In this document: piece by piece, positions 15,009 through 21,707 of the stretch | Layout: every line of letters starts with the position of its first letter | Position numbering within the stretch: the stretch's first letter is position 1 | From: a virus | Length of the DNA: 25,224 nucleotides | IMG/VR virus record: IMGVR_UViG_3300010150_000144 | Span: 1 to 25,224 of that record | Reading direction: 5' to 3' (one strand) | Position numbers and translations under genes: made by a program | Notes under the pieces: generated by a model | Database searches by the model: none | What the model saw: only the letters and a program-made list of their open reading frames with translations | Told to the model about the DNA's origin: nothing

Positions 15009-15493
15009 CTTTTTTGTTTTGGTTTAACATTCTTTATAGTGAAAGAAACTATATACTTAGAGTCATAGTAATCATTTTCATAATTCATAAGTATTGTATA
15101 CTCTCCTGGACTTGATATAATACTATGTAAAGCTGTGTAGTTATCTTTTCCAAAGTATATCTCTCCTTTTCTAGAAACAAATGCTTCTACTTCTTCTACA
15201 CCATTTGCAGTCTTAACCTTTAACAACTGAAACGTCGCTTCTACAAACCTCTCATGGCTGGTTCTATTATAAGGATATATAATGACTGTATAAGCTTCTC
15301 CTACATCATGTTTGAATACAAATCCGCAATCCTCATTTATAGCTACGGAATTACTAAATAAGCCTACTGCTTGAAATACTTCAAATGTATTTCCTGTAGG
15401 ATCACCAAACTCATCCTTATATTCATATGTTTCCCATTGTGCATAGGATAATGTTGATAATAATAGTGTTAACCCTAATAATAAATTTTTCAT
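15005..15493 (-). CDS. Exported protein with type I signal peptide
   Basis: A 162-residue protein. MKNLLLGLTLLLSTLSYAQ is a textbook Sec signal with predicted cleavage after SYA. The mature part begins QWETYEYKDEFGDPTGNTFE, wording that resembles secreted or periplasmic proteins of flavobacteria, and continues as a beta-rich protein (YTVIIYPYNRTSHERFVEAT and EYTILMNYENDYYDSKYIV). A phage gene in an early region that sends a protein into the periplasm points to envelope modification or exclusion, but no enzymatic motif is seen. It could have been acquired from a host gene. Confidence 0.75.
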   Translation of the reverse strand: MKNLLLGLTLLLSTLSYAQWETYEYKDEFGDPTGNTFEVFQAVGLFSNSVAINEDCGFVFKHDVGEAYTVIIYPYNRTSHERFVEATFQLLKVKTANGVEEVEAFVSRKGEIYFGKDNYTALHSIISSPGEYTILMNYENDYYDSKYIVSFTIKNVKPKQKR

Positions 15494-15511
15494 ACTTTTT
15501 CTTTAATGTAA

Positions 15512-15601
15512 TTACTTGTTTTGTTTTGCTATAAGGTATGCTATATACCGGTCTCTATCAAAGTTGTCCCAGAATTTAATCCAGTCTGCTATATTTGTCA
15601 T
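15512..15601 (-). CDS. 29-residue peptide, tentative
   Basis: An ATG at 15601 opens a 29-codon frame: MTNIADWIKFWDNFDRDRYI followed by AYLIAKQNK. The tryptophan- and aspartate-rich amphipathic composition looks protein-like, and the frame fills the space before the exported-protein gene. It is short enough to be chance. Confidence 0.45.
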   Translation of the reverse strand: MTNIADWIKFWDNFDRDRYIAYLIAKQNK

Positions 15602-15627
15602 ATTGATATTGTTAAGAAGAGAAGAGA

Positions 15628-15640
15628 GGACATAGTGAAC
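15628..15640. repeat. Intergenic copy of GGACATAGTGAAC
   Basis: Located in the 47-bp gap between the 80-residue gene and the 29-residue frame, in a purine-rich plus-strand stretch. On the minus strand an ATG inside it opens an 11-codon frame that ends ATGA with the next start; this may be accidental. Confidence 0.55.
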
Positions 15641-15648
15641 AGAAGAGA

Positions 15649-15891
15649 TTATTCTGCGTAAGCATGCTCGTATGCAGATGTTGAAATCTGAACAACGTCA
15701 GCAAATCTTTTAGCATTGTAACCCTTCCATGGTAAACCCATTCTAGTTCTACCCTCATTATTAATTTGTGCTATAATGAAAACCTTTTGGTCAAAGTTGT
15801 TTATGAACTCTGACTCTACGGTATATTCTTTACCCTTTACAATCTCAGCACCTGGTGGTAACTTCTTGTCATCTATGCATACTACTCTCAT
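15649..15891 (-). CDS. Small beta-rich protein (SH3-like)
   Basis: An 80-residue protein. MRVVCIDDKKLPPGAEIVKG, then KEYTV and VFIIAQINNEGRTRMGLPW, form the regular strand-loop pattern of small SH3-like phage and Bacteroidota proteins ('v.cid....p.....G..Ytv......g....l.e'). Function is unknown. It overlaps the ClpS-like gene by 4 bp. Confidence 0.62.
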   Translation of the reverse strand: MRVVCIDDKKLPPGAEIVKGKEYTVESEFINNFDQKVFIIAQINNEGRTRMGLPWKGYNAKRFADVVQISTSAYEHAYAE

Positions 15892-16160
15892 TGTATTTCT
15901 ACTGTTAGTTTATTTTCTGATAAAGCTGTCTGTATTATTTCTAGATCTTCATAAGCACCTGACTTTATTTTACACTTACCTTTACTATTTGCAACCTGAG
16001 CACATTGCTCCGCTTGTATTATTGTGTGATCACATATAGTCATTAGATTATGTATAACCCAATCAAACGTGTTATCATTATCATTATATAGAACTAAGCT
16101 TCTTGTGTTTAGTTCTCTTATTAATTCATCAATGTCTTGTTGTTCATTTGTTTCACTCAT
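15888..16160 (-). CDS. clpS: ClpS-like N-degron adaptor
   Basis: A 90-residue protein that follows ClpS from end to end after a 20-residue acidic tail: LVLYNDNDNTFDWVIHNLM (22-40), QAEQCAQVANSKGKCKIKSG (49-68) and a C-terminal helix and strand (EDLEIIQTALSENKLTVEI). ClpS carries proteins with N-terminal Phe, Leu, Trp or Tyr to ClpAP/ClpCP. By eye the E. coli pocket residues Asn34 and Asp35 correspond to N26 and D27, but Asp36 and His66, which help hold the substrate amino group, correspond to Asn28 and Asn58. Binding may therefore be altered. The gene is coupled by 4 bp to the SF2 helicase gene. The wording is closest, from memory, to ClpS of Bacteroidota. Confidence 0.85.
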   Translation of the reverse strand: MSETNEQQDIDELIRELNTRSLVLYNDNDNTFDWVIHNLMTICDHTIIQAEQCAQVANSKGKCKIKSGAYEDLEIIQTALSENKLTVEIQ

Positions 16161-17287
16161 ACTTTATGATTTACAATTTTAGATGCATCAAATGTTTTCA
16201 ATGCATTATCTATCCACTTCTCATCTACTGTATTAGCATAGCAAAGTATATGACATGTTGCAACCTTATGAGGAGATAGTCTTAGTAGTCTACCTATTCT
16301 TTGTGCAGTCTTACGTTCATTACCATATGCGTGCATGATGATACCCTGTTCTAAGTTAGGTATAGACACACCCTCACTTAGCTGAAGTACGCAGGATAGG
16401 CTATCAATTCTACCATCACTAAATAGTTCAAGGTTATAATCAGATTGACTATTGCCACTGTGATAGCTATGTGAACATATTCTATCCGCTTGAGCTTGTG
16501 TGTTTGCAAACACTATAGTCTTTCTTGTAGCATTCTTTAGTAAAGACTTTACATATACCTCTTTAGTATTATACTCCATCAATGCTCTCATCCTCATTAT
16601 AGCAGCGAACTGTTGTTGTTTTGCAGTAACAGCTGTGTTATATCTTTGATTGCAGTAAGTATAATCCTTTTGCTCTGATGTAAACCAATAACCTCCTTTC
16701 TTATTCTTCTTCTTAAGGGAAGGTACTCCTGATAAGTTAAGCTTATGTATAACAATCTTATAGTCATTAAGTATCTTATTATCAGTGGCTTGGTCAACAG
16801 TAAAGTTGTATACTATAGGGCAATACTTCTGAACCATATTATATTTCTCTGACCCTTTATTAACAGGTGGTGTACCGGTTAAGCCAAGTACCACATTGCT
16901 ATACTTACTAAGAAACTCCTCATGTGAGTATAATAAGTTATGACACTCATCCAAGTATACTATATTATAACTACTAGGGTCAAGTTTATTTATGGATCTA
17001 TAGTTAACAAACTGCATTTGCTGTTTGACAAGATCTAAATCTATTTCATAATTCTCATCAGAGAGCTCTTTAAATTGATCTACCATTTTATCTATCTCAG
17101 TATTCCATGAATCTATTATAGAATTCTTTGGAACTACAACTAGATATTTAAACATTGGATGATAGTTCTTTATAAGGTGTTGTAATGCTATTCTAGTCTT
17201 ACCAACGCCCATAGATATACCTAGACCACAACGTTTGTGTTTCATTGTTATATCTAATGCTTCTTTCTGTATTGTTTCTCTACTCAT
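16157..17287 (-). CDS. SF2 DNA helicase (UvsW-like)
   Basis: A 376-residue protein with the full set of SF2 motifs: Walker A GVGKT (27-31), IVYLDECHN (109-117), GLTGTP (135-140), TIVFANTQAQADRI (257-270), a motif V-like LQLSEGVSIPN (301-311) and QRIGRLLR (329-336). The length and the DECH box match the short RecG/UvsW-like helicases of phages that migrate junctions and control recombination-dependent replication. It lacks extra domains at the ends. It begins 8 bp inside the HNH gene and ends with a 4-bp overlap with the ClpS-like gene. Confidence 0.88.
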   Translation of the reverse strand: MSRETIQKEALDITMKHKRCGLGISMGVGKTRIALQHLIKNYHPMFKYLVVVPKNSIIDSWNTEIDKMVDQFKELSDENYEIDLDLVKQQMQFVNYRSINKLDPSSYNIVYLDECHNLLYSHEEFLSKYSNVVLGLTGTPPVNKGSEKYNMVQKYCPIVYNFTVDQATDNKILNDYKIVIHKLNLSGVPSLKKKNKKGGYWFTSEQKDYTYCNQRYNTAVTAKQQQFAAIMRMRALMEYNTKEVYVKSLLKNATRKTIVFANTQAQADRICSHSYHSGNSQSDYNLELFSDGRIDSLSCVLQLSEGVSIPNLEQGIIMHAYGNERKTAQRIGRLLRLSPHKVATCHILCYANTVDEKWIDNALKTFDASKIVNHKV

Positions 17288-17546
17288 TTCTTGATATTGT
17301 AAATCCTAATTCTTTTGCTTCTTCTGGATGTGTCTCAATATACATATGACACTTTCTGCACACGGGCAGCCATGTACTTGTATCTAATAGATACTTTCCA
17401 CGGCCTTTCATGTGATGCACATCCGTTGTCTTTAGAGTACAACAATGTAGTTTAGCATGGCAGATCTCCTTATCAGCTAAGAAGTCTCTTCTTATCTTGC
17501 TATACTCTAAGTTTAAACGTGCTTGTTTATCTGAAACTTTTTTCAT
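17280..17546 (-). CDS. HNH-type zinc endonuclease-like protein
   Basis: An 88-residue protein with CHAKLHCC (29-36), DVHHMKGRG (42-50), then WLPVCRKCHMYIETHP (59-74). This is the ββα-Me pattern: cysteines that hold the fold, the catalytic HH of strand 1, an N/V..L strand, and CxxCH...H of the helix. Short stand-alone HNH proteins of this type beside phage helicases cut or nick DNA, or act as packaging or recombination nucleases. The usual central Asn is not obvious. It overlaps both neighbours (4 and 8 bp). Confidence 0.78.
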   Translation of the reverse strand: MKKVSDKQARLNLEYSKIRRDFLADKEICHAKLHCCTLKTTDVHHMKGRGKYLLDTSTWLPVCRKCHMYIETHPEEAKELGFTISRNE

Positions 17547-18061
17547 TTTAACTCTAAAAAGTTTTTAGGTAGCAAACCTACTGACATAAACTTTAGTATT
17601 ACATCCTCATAGTATATGCCCATTTTCTTAAGTGATAACTTATTATCATACTCAGGAAGATAATCCGTAACAGGAACATCAAGAACTGCTTGTAAGAATG
17701 CAGTCTTATCAAACCATTTTACAAGGTATGCATTAACTCTCTTGTTTGAAATAGTTTGCTTCCATTCATTGAGTACCTGCTGACCTCTCTTCCATACCTT
17801 TATAATACGTCTCTTCTTATCCCAGTGCATCTTATTTACTTCCTCCTTGCTGTACATATTAAGACCATGTAAAACACGCTTAAAAGCAAAATGCTGTGCT
17901 GGATTTAATTTTGTGTAGTCTAATCTCTGATATAGATCATGTTCTACTACTGTTTGATACTCATCCAATATACCTAAGTATGTATAACGGCTTTCTCTTT
18001 TCTTTAATAATTCAATATTCTTTTGTGTGGTTAAGATTTCTCTTTGGCTTTGTGATAACAT
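17543..18061 (-). CDS. Hypothetical 172-residue helical basic protein
   Basis: Not recognised. It is rich in Lys/Arg and helices: REILTTQKNIELLKKRESRY near the start, HWDKKRRIIKVWKRGQQVLN in the middle and LVKWFDKTAFLQAVLDVP after it. The predicted long basic helices could bind nucleic acid. It starts just after a terminator and is the first gene of the transcript that includes the HNH, SF2 helicase and ClpS-like genes. Confidence 0.62.
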   Translation of the reverse strand: MLSQSQREILTTQKNIELLKKRESRYTYLGILDEYQTVVEHDLYQRLDYTKLNPAQHFAFKRVLHGLNMYSKEEVNKMHWDKKRRIIKVWKRGQQVLNEWKQTISNKRVNAYLVKWFDKTAFLQAVLDVPVTDYLPEYDNKLSLKKMGIYYEDVILKFMSVGLLPKNFLELK

Positions 18062-18073
18062 ATTTGTTGATTT

Positions 18074-18100
18074 AAAAAGGGTGGCTGTTATACCACCCTT
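18074..18100 (-). terminator. Intrinsic terminator after the acidic-tailed protein
   Basis: An 8-bp perfect stem (18077-18084 with 18093-18100, AAGGGTGG/CCACCCTT) with an 8-nt loop; on the minus strand the T-run TTTTTAAA follows. It lies 26 bp past the stop at 18126 and ends about 13 bp before the next ATG. Confidence 0.85.
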
Positions 18101-18125
18101 AAATTATAAAATAAAGTTTAAACTA

Positions 18126-18734
18126 TTATAGTTCAAACGTTTCCTCTTCTTCTTCAAACTCATCCTCAAACTCGTCTTCAAACTCATTGTCTGTATCCTC
18201 ATCTGTTTCATTAGATACTTCTTCTGTTGTATCTTCTTCCTCATCTTCTTCTGTCACTCCTGGAGCAGATGAAAAGTCTGGTTCAAATGAATCCGAGTTA
18301 GCAAGTTCTTCAGGTGTTGCTGACTTAGCTGCTCTAATAAGATCACCATTAGCATGTGGAATAAAATTATCCTCATCCTGTCCTGATGGATCCCAATAAG
18401 TCTCACGATAAATTGGCTCACCATCTGCAGTACAGCAAATAATACCGCCATCTCCTGCACGCTTTAATCCTCTCTCAGGATCAATTGTAGATAGTGGTTC
18501 TGTTGTTTCAAATACAACTATTCTACCAGGAAGTTTAGAATTCTTCTTATACTTCTGTGCTTTGAGGTCATCAATGTTACCTCTTAATAGGGCTGTTCTT
18601 GTTTTATTGTTAAGCCAGCCGCGCTTAACTTCACTTGATTCTTGCTTTAATACAATGTATCCTATCTCAGGATTTCTTGATTGTCTGATTATGTTTCCGT
18701 TAGAATCAGGGGTAATTGTTACTGTGTTAGACAT
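18126..18734 (-). CDS. Protein with very acidic C-terminal tail, possibly DNA-binding
   Basis: A 202-residue protein. The N-terminal part is beta-rich (IGYIVLKQESSEVKRGWLNN, then RIVVFETTEPLS). The final 50 residues are almost all Asp and Glu, with repeated EFEDEF and a last FEL. Tails like this appear on single-strand binding and DNA-mimic proteins, where they block the DNA-binding face or recruit partners. I do not recognise the N-terminal family, so SSB-like activity is only a possibility. The gene stands apart, with 44 bp before it and a terminator behind it, as if strongly and separately expressed. Confidence 0.65.
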   Translation of the reverse strand: MSNTVTITPDSNGNIIRQSRNPEIGYIVLKQESSEVKRGWLNNKTRTALLRGNIDDLKAQKYKKNSKLPGRIVVFETTEPLSTIDPERGLKRAGDGGIICCTADGEPIYRETYWDPSGQDEDNFIPHANGDLIRAAKSATPEELANSDSFEPDFSSAPGVTEEDEEEDTTEEVSNETDEDTDNEFEDEFEDEFEEEEETFEL

Positions 18735-18778
18735 AGTAAGTTAGTTTTAAAAATTAATAAAAAAAATTGCTGTGTTGA

Positions 18779-19039
18779 CTATACGTCATCTGGATGGAAG
18801 TATGTGTCTTCCAATTTGTCTTGATCATCTTCATCAAAGAGATCAGTATATTCCTTTTCTATATCTTCTTTAGCAGCTCTTGCTGAAGCTTTTGAAAACT
18901 GATTGTAAAAAGGATCTGTGTATTCTTTTGTATAAGGTGTACTAATTCCATTTAGTTCAAGCACATCATAGTCTTCTAGTTCAAGGTAGGCTTCTACCGA
19001 ACACTCTATGATTCTTCCGCATGGTAACTGTACAATCAT
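18779..19039 (-). CDS. Hypothetical 86-residue acidic protein under a palindrome
   Basis: The protein begins MIVQLPCGRIIECSVEAYLE and ends with a long acidic stretch (EKEYTDLFDEDDQDKLEDTY). The opening 'IQLPCGR.IE.SVE.YL.L' recalls a family of small phage proteins I have no function for. The ATG at 19039 follows directly after a 17-bp palindrome that overlaps a candidate promoter box, so expression is probably tightly controlled. Confidence 0.65.
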   Translation of the reverse strand: MIVQLPCGRIIECSVEAYLELEDYDVLELNGISTPYTKEYTDPFYNQFSKASARAAKEDIEKEYTDLFDEDDQDKLEDTYFHPDDV

Positions 19040-19040
19040 C

Positions 19041-19063
19041 TGATTAGATTCTAATCAAATTTA
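19041..19063 (-). promoter_or_regulatory. Candidate promoter -7 box overlapped by a perfect palindrome
   Basis: On the minus strand TAAATTTG (19056-19063) fits the Bacteroidota -7 consensus TAnnTTTG. The 17-bp perfect palindrome at 19041-19057 (TGATTAGA, one base, TCTAATCA) shares its first two bases with the box and runs to one base before the ATG at 19039. A TTG lies only 15 bp upstream of the box, shorter than normal for the -33 element, so promoter strength is uncertain. The position suits an operator, but no protein is known to bind it. Confidence 0.55.
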
Positions 19064-19155
19064 TATAATAATCAGTTACAATGGTATAAAACTATTATGT
19101 TTGTTACACTTTTTTATGTGATTTACTGCAGTACTATAGCTAACTCTCTACTTTA

Positions 19156-19374
19156 TCATCTCTTATTTGTAATTGTTTTAGTATAGTTTTCTTTTATATA
19201 CTGCATTGCAGCGTGGTCACTTGTAGTCACACTCTCCGGGACTTCATCTGTTGTGAACTTATACTTGTTGTTCATGTCATCCCAAAAGTCAGAAGACTTT
19301 TTTCTTAGAAAGTAATTGACTCCTACATGTGTTATGTATTCTTTATCTAATAATTCAGGACTAATGCGCGCCAT
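19156..19374 (-). CDS. Hypothetical 72-residue protein
   Basis: Not recognised. It begins MARISPELLDKEYITHVGVN and has a lysine- and threonine-rich helical end. It overlaps the preceding gene by 14 bp. The 116 bp after it (19040-19155) contain no convincing open frame, only the palindrome and promoter region. Confidence 0.58.
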   Translation of the reverse strand: MARISPELLDKEYITHVGVNYFLRKKSSDFWDDMNNKYKFTTDEVPESVTTSDHAAMQYIKENYTKTITNKR

Positions 19375-19855
19375 AGTATGGTATTGATTTAAGAGTTGTT
19401 GTTTTTATTTCTAAGTTATCTATTAAAATAGGTTCATCTGCGAACACCACCTCTCTACTCTCAACATTCTTATCTGGATTTGTAATAGTAAGCATGTCTA
19501 TATACATGACCCTATGATATGGGCGGTTAATTTTACCGTTCTCATTGGCATTCTTTTTAGATATACGTCCAAACAAGTAACCATTTTTCTCTAAGCCATA
19601 CTCTTTTAACTGACTTACTTTAGCCCTGACAGATCTATCTGGATATACTTCATGAGGAAACTTTATAATGTCGCCTATACTTCTAGGTTTAATTGCAACA
19701 TCTGATAGTGCTAGATCTAATATGTACTTAGTCTCATCCTGTAATCCATATGACATTAGCACTGATACTATAGCTTCTGCATTTATGTTAGGTCTTATTA
19801 GTTTATCTTTGAGTAGTATAGAACCACAACTTTTTGATAATAGTATTGTATCCAT
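19361..19855 (-). CDS. Hypothetical 164-residue protein, possible winged helix
   Basis: The protein starts MDTILLSKSCGSILLKDKLI from the ATG at 19855; an earlier in-frame start at 19921 would run through the hairpin at 19886-19904 and is rejected. Residues 75-100 (RSVRAKVSQLKEYGLEKNGY, then LFGRISKK) have the 'R.kVs.L...Gl...' helix and turn of a winged helix, so DNA binding is possible. The last third (VMYIDMLTITNPDKNVESRE) is beta-rich. The family is not recognised. Confidence 0.58.
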   Translation of the reverse strand: MDTILLSKSCGSILLKDKLIRPNINAEAIVSVLMSYGLQDETKYILDLALSDVAIKPRSIGDIIKFPHEVYPDRSVRAKVSQLKEYGLEKNGYLFGRISKKNANENGKINRPYHRVMYIDMLTITNPDKNVESREVVFADEPILIDNLEIKTTTLKSIPYYGAH

Positions 19856-19885
19856 TGTATATGTTTTAATAATTAGTTTGCAATA

Positions 19886-19904
19886 GGGGTGCTTGGCACA
19901 CCCC
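19886..19904 (-). terminator. Weak terminator-like hairpin
   Basis: A 6-bp stem (GGGGTG at 19886-19891 with CACCCC at 19899-19904). On the minus strand only TATTGC follows, so there is no real T-run. It lies between the stop at 19925 and the ATG at 19855; it may be an attenuator or a processing site rather than a full terminator. Confidence 0.5.
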
Positions 19905-19924
19905 ATACTGCGGGTTATCACTCA

Positions 19925-20542
19925 TCAACCAATACTCTTTAGTTTAAATGTATCATTACAACTTAATACATCAGCAAGACCAGAAGGCTTAATTAAACAC
20001 TGAAGCTCATATCTATGATGATCCAATAGTTTTTCTTTAGAAATGGATGCTTCATGTATAAATTCTTCTTGGTTTTCCTTTATGAGTTCACTTATTATTT
20101 TATGATTTATTCTAGCTTGTTTAATAACATTAATGTTTGTTCTGTTGCTTGAATAGAATTCATAGCAGTCTAAATAATCTGTTGTAGAAGAAACATAACT
20201 CCAACCAAAATCACTGATGTAAAATTGTATTGTAATGTTACGATCATGTTCATCCTTATAGCTATACTTAAATGAGTATGACATTGATTGATTACTCGTA
20301 ATATTATTTACTGCAATAATATCACACATCATCTTGTCAATCCATCCTATGCTATACCTATTTGTTTGAACTGATATGCTATTTAAATCTTTACTCAGGT
20401 CACGGTGACATGCTATAGTATTGTTCCAATAGTGATTAAGGGATGATAACTTCTTACCCTTTATCTCATCACAATTAGTTACGACTATACTAGAAGCATG
20501 TCCCCTGAATAACCTGTCTTTATCTATGCTACTTACTAACAT
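19925..20542 (-). CDS. Hypothetical 205-residue protein
   Basis: Not recognised. A soluble protein with mixed helices and strands; it contains several Ser/Asn/Tyr-rich stretches (SISVQTNRYSIGWIDKMMCD, then QSMSYSFKYSYKDEHDRN) and a helical C-terminus. The ATG at 20542 overlaps the end of the 54-residue gene by 14 bp. Confidence 0.58.
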   Translation of the reverse strand: MLVSSIDKDRLFRGHASSIVVTNCDEIKGKKLSSLNHYWNNTIACHRDLSKDLNSISVQTNRYSIGWIDKMMCDIIAVNNITSNQSMSYSFKYSYKDEHDRNITIQFYISDFGWSYVSSTTDYLDCYEFYSSNRTNINVIKQARINHKIISELIKENQEEFIHEASISKEKLLDHHRYELQCLIKPSGLADVLSCNDTFKLKSIG

Positions 20543-20693
20543 TTATATCTTGATACTCAGCTTGTCCGTATGCATCACAGCTTACGTGTCCTGTACCACA
20601 GCTTACAAATGTTGCAGCAATAGTTATTAATCCCATTATTGCTAATGCAACAATAGCTTCTCTTCCTTGAATTGTTTTTTCTAAAGTGCTCAT
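20529..20693 (-). CDS. 54-residue membrane or lipoprotein peptide
   Basis: The ATG at 20693 opens 54 codons. A hydrophobic stretch, AIVALAIMGLITIAATFV (13-30), is followed by SCGTGHVSCDAYGQ. FVSC could serve as a lipobox, although the charged first 12 residues (EKTIQGRE) would be long for a signal peptide; a simple membrane anchor with a short exterior tail carrying two cysteines is the alternative. It fills the space between two other small genes. Confidence 0.68.
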   Translation of the reverse strand: MSTLEKTIQGREAIVALAIMGLITIAATFVSCGTGHVSCDAYGQAEYQDINVSK

Positions 20694-20699
20694 GTTTAA

Positions 20700-20960
20700 T
20701 TAATTAAAAGATTTAACGTATGCAAGAAAGCTAATGCTTTCCATATTTCTAATATATACTAGCTCTGCATCTAAAGCTAGCTCCAGCAAGTTGGGCGACT
20801 GATTTAACGCATCCTTTATCTCATCTTCTGTTAGATAGTATACGTTATCAGGCATTGTAAATGTTTCACCATAATGGTTTATGATTGTGTCTCCTGACTT
20901 AATATAAACCTCTTTGTTAAATCTAACAAAGCTTTCTGTTTCTAATAATTGTATGTTCAT
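20700..20960 (-). CDS. Hypothetical 86-residue protein
   Basis: Not recognised. Residues 13-45 look like a beta sandwich (VRFNKEVYIKSGDTIINHYG, then EVYIK-type strands) and the C-terminal half is helical and leucine-rich (DALNQSPNLLELALDAEL). It starts 1 bp after the stop of the two-pass membrane protein gene. Confidence 0.58.
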   Translation of the reverse strand: MNIQLLETESFVRFNKEVYIKSGDTIINHYGETFTMPDNVYYLTEDEIKDALNQSPNLLELALDAELVYIRNMESISFLAYVKSFN

Positions 20961-20961
20961 G

Positions 20962-21222
20962 TTATTTGGTTTGGTAATAGTTAGACTGTATTCTTTTTAA
21001 TTCCTTTATCTGATTTTTAGTTGTGCGAAGTAATTCCATTATTACATGTAAGCAATAATAAAATACTACAGTTGATATCAATGATATCCATGATACCAAT
21101 AGTATATCAGGTCTACTGTTAAATGCTCCGTATACTAATAGGATAATAGATAGTATTAGCATTGCCATCAATGCAACTATCGTTACATAGAATGGTCTCT
21201 TTAATCTCTTCATCTCTCTCAT
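20962..21222 (-). CDS. Two-pass membrane protein
   Basis: An 86-residue protein with basic start MREMKRLKRP, hydrophobic segments FYVTIVALMAMLILSIILLV (about 11-30) and ILLVSWISLISTVVFYYCLH (40-59), and a basic C-terminal helix (TTKNQIKELKRIQ). Both ends are predicted to be cytoplasmic. It overlaps the 50-residue gene by 4 bp. Function unknown. Confidence 0.7.
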   Translation of the reverse strand: MREMKRLKRPFYVTIVALMAMLILSIILLVYGAFNSRPDILLVSWISLISTVVFYYCLHVIMELLRTTKNQIKELKRIQSNYYQTK

Positions 21223-21371
21223 GGCTTAATATTTATTATAGGTAAAAACATTAAGCTCCAAAAGCTTCCGAGTATTAACCCTGTGTCAGAAACAACAGAG
21301 TTACTGCATAATAATGCTGTGAAGACAGTGAACATAGCCACTACCCACACATAAAGTAAAAGGTTTTTCAT
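21219..21371 (-). CDS. 50-residue two-pass membrane peptide
   Basis: The ATG at 21371 opens 50 codons that end ATGA with the next start. MKNLLLYVWVVAMFTVFTAL and LILGSFWSLMFLPIINI are both hydrophobic, joined by a short polar loop with Ser/Asp. The 4-bp overlap with the next gene and the membrane character support it as a real gene. Confidence 0.7.
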   Translation of the reverse strand: MKNLLLYVWVVAMFTVFTALLCSNSVVSDTGLILGSFWSLMFLPIINIKP

Positions 21372-21400
21372 TTGATTTTTTTTAATGAGTGAATTAAATA

Positions 21401-21421
21401 ATGTTTGTTAGGCACAAACAT
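21401..21421 (-). terminator. AT-rich hairpin after the 71-residue gene
   Basis: An 8-bp perfect stem (ATGTTTGT at 21401-21408 with ACAAACAT at 21414-21421) with a 5-nt loop. On the minus strand TATTTAATT follows instead of a solid T-run. It lies 10 bp beyond the stop at 21431; terminator function is uncertain. Confidence 0.5.
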
Positions 21422-21430
21422 CAAAGCCTT

Positions 21431-21646
21431 TTAGTACTCATATGAGTCATCAATTGCATCATCGATTTCATTATCAAGAAACTTAGCTAAAATACTATCT
21501 CTAGTTTTTATGGTAGCCTTACCTGTTTTGATCAATGATTCATAGTAAGATATAATCTCACCGACACTATACCCTGGAACAATTTTTCCATCTAGAAGGT
21601 TAGTGAATTTCTTTCTAGTCTTTTCTAATGCTTGTTCTTTAGTCAA
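21431..21646 (-). CDS. Hypothetical 71-residue protein, TTG start
   Basis: Not recognised. The protein begins with the lysine-rich helix (M)TKEQALEKTRKKFTNLL and ends with an acidic helix (DNEIDDAIDDSYEY). There is no ATG in frame, neither inside nor in the short open stretch upstream, so the TTG at 21646 is taken as the start. It stands between two hairpins, after the terminator of the TerD-like gene. Confidence 0.55.
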   Translation of the reverse strand: MTKEQALEKTRKKFTNLLDGKIVPGYSVGEIISYYESLIKTGKATIKTRDSILAKFLDNEIDDAIDDSYEY

Positions 21647-21672
21647 AATAAAGTTTTTAAAAGTGAATAATT

Positions 21673-21700
21673 AAAAGAGCAGGACTGTTACATCCTGCTC
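21673..21700 (-). terminator. Intrinsic terminator after the TerD-like gene
   Basis: An 8-bp perfect stem (GAGCAGGA at 21677-21684 with TCCTGCTC at 21693-21700), loop of 8 nt, followed on the minus strand by TTTTAATT. It lies 8 bp past the stop at 21708. Confidence 0.82.
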
Positions 21701-21707
21701 AGTAGTC

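Noticed and set aside
15599-15635. 11-codon leader peptide starting inside the dispersed motif at 15628, and a similar 11-codon frame at the right edge
   Set aside because: Equal length and an ATGA overlap are suggestive, but the peptides share no sequence and such short frames arise by chance.
18187-18399. Plus-strand serine-rich open frame
   Set aside because: It is the antisense of the acidic tail codons of the minus-strand gene at 18126-18734.
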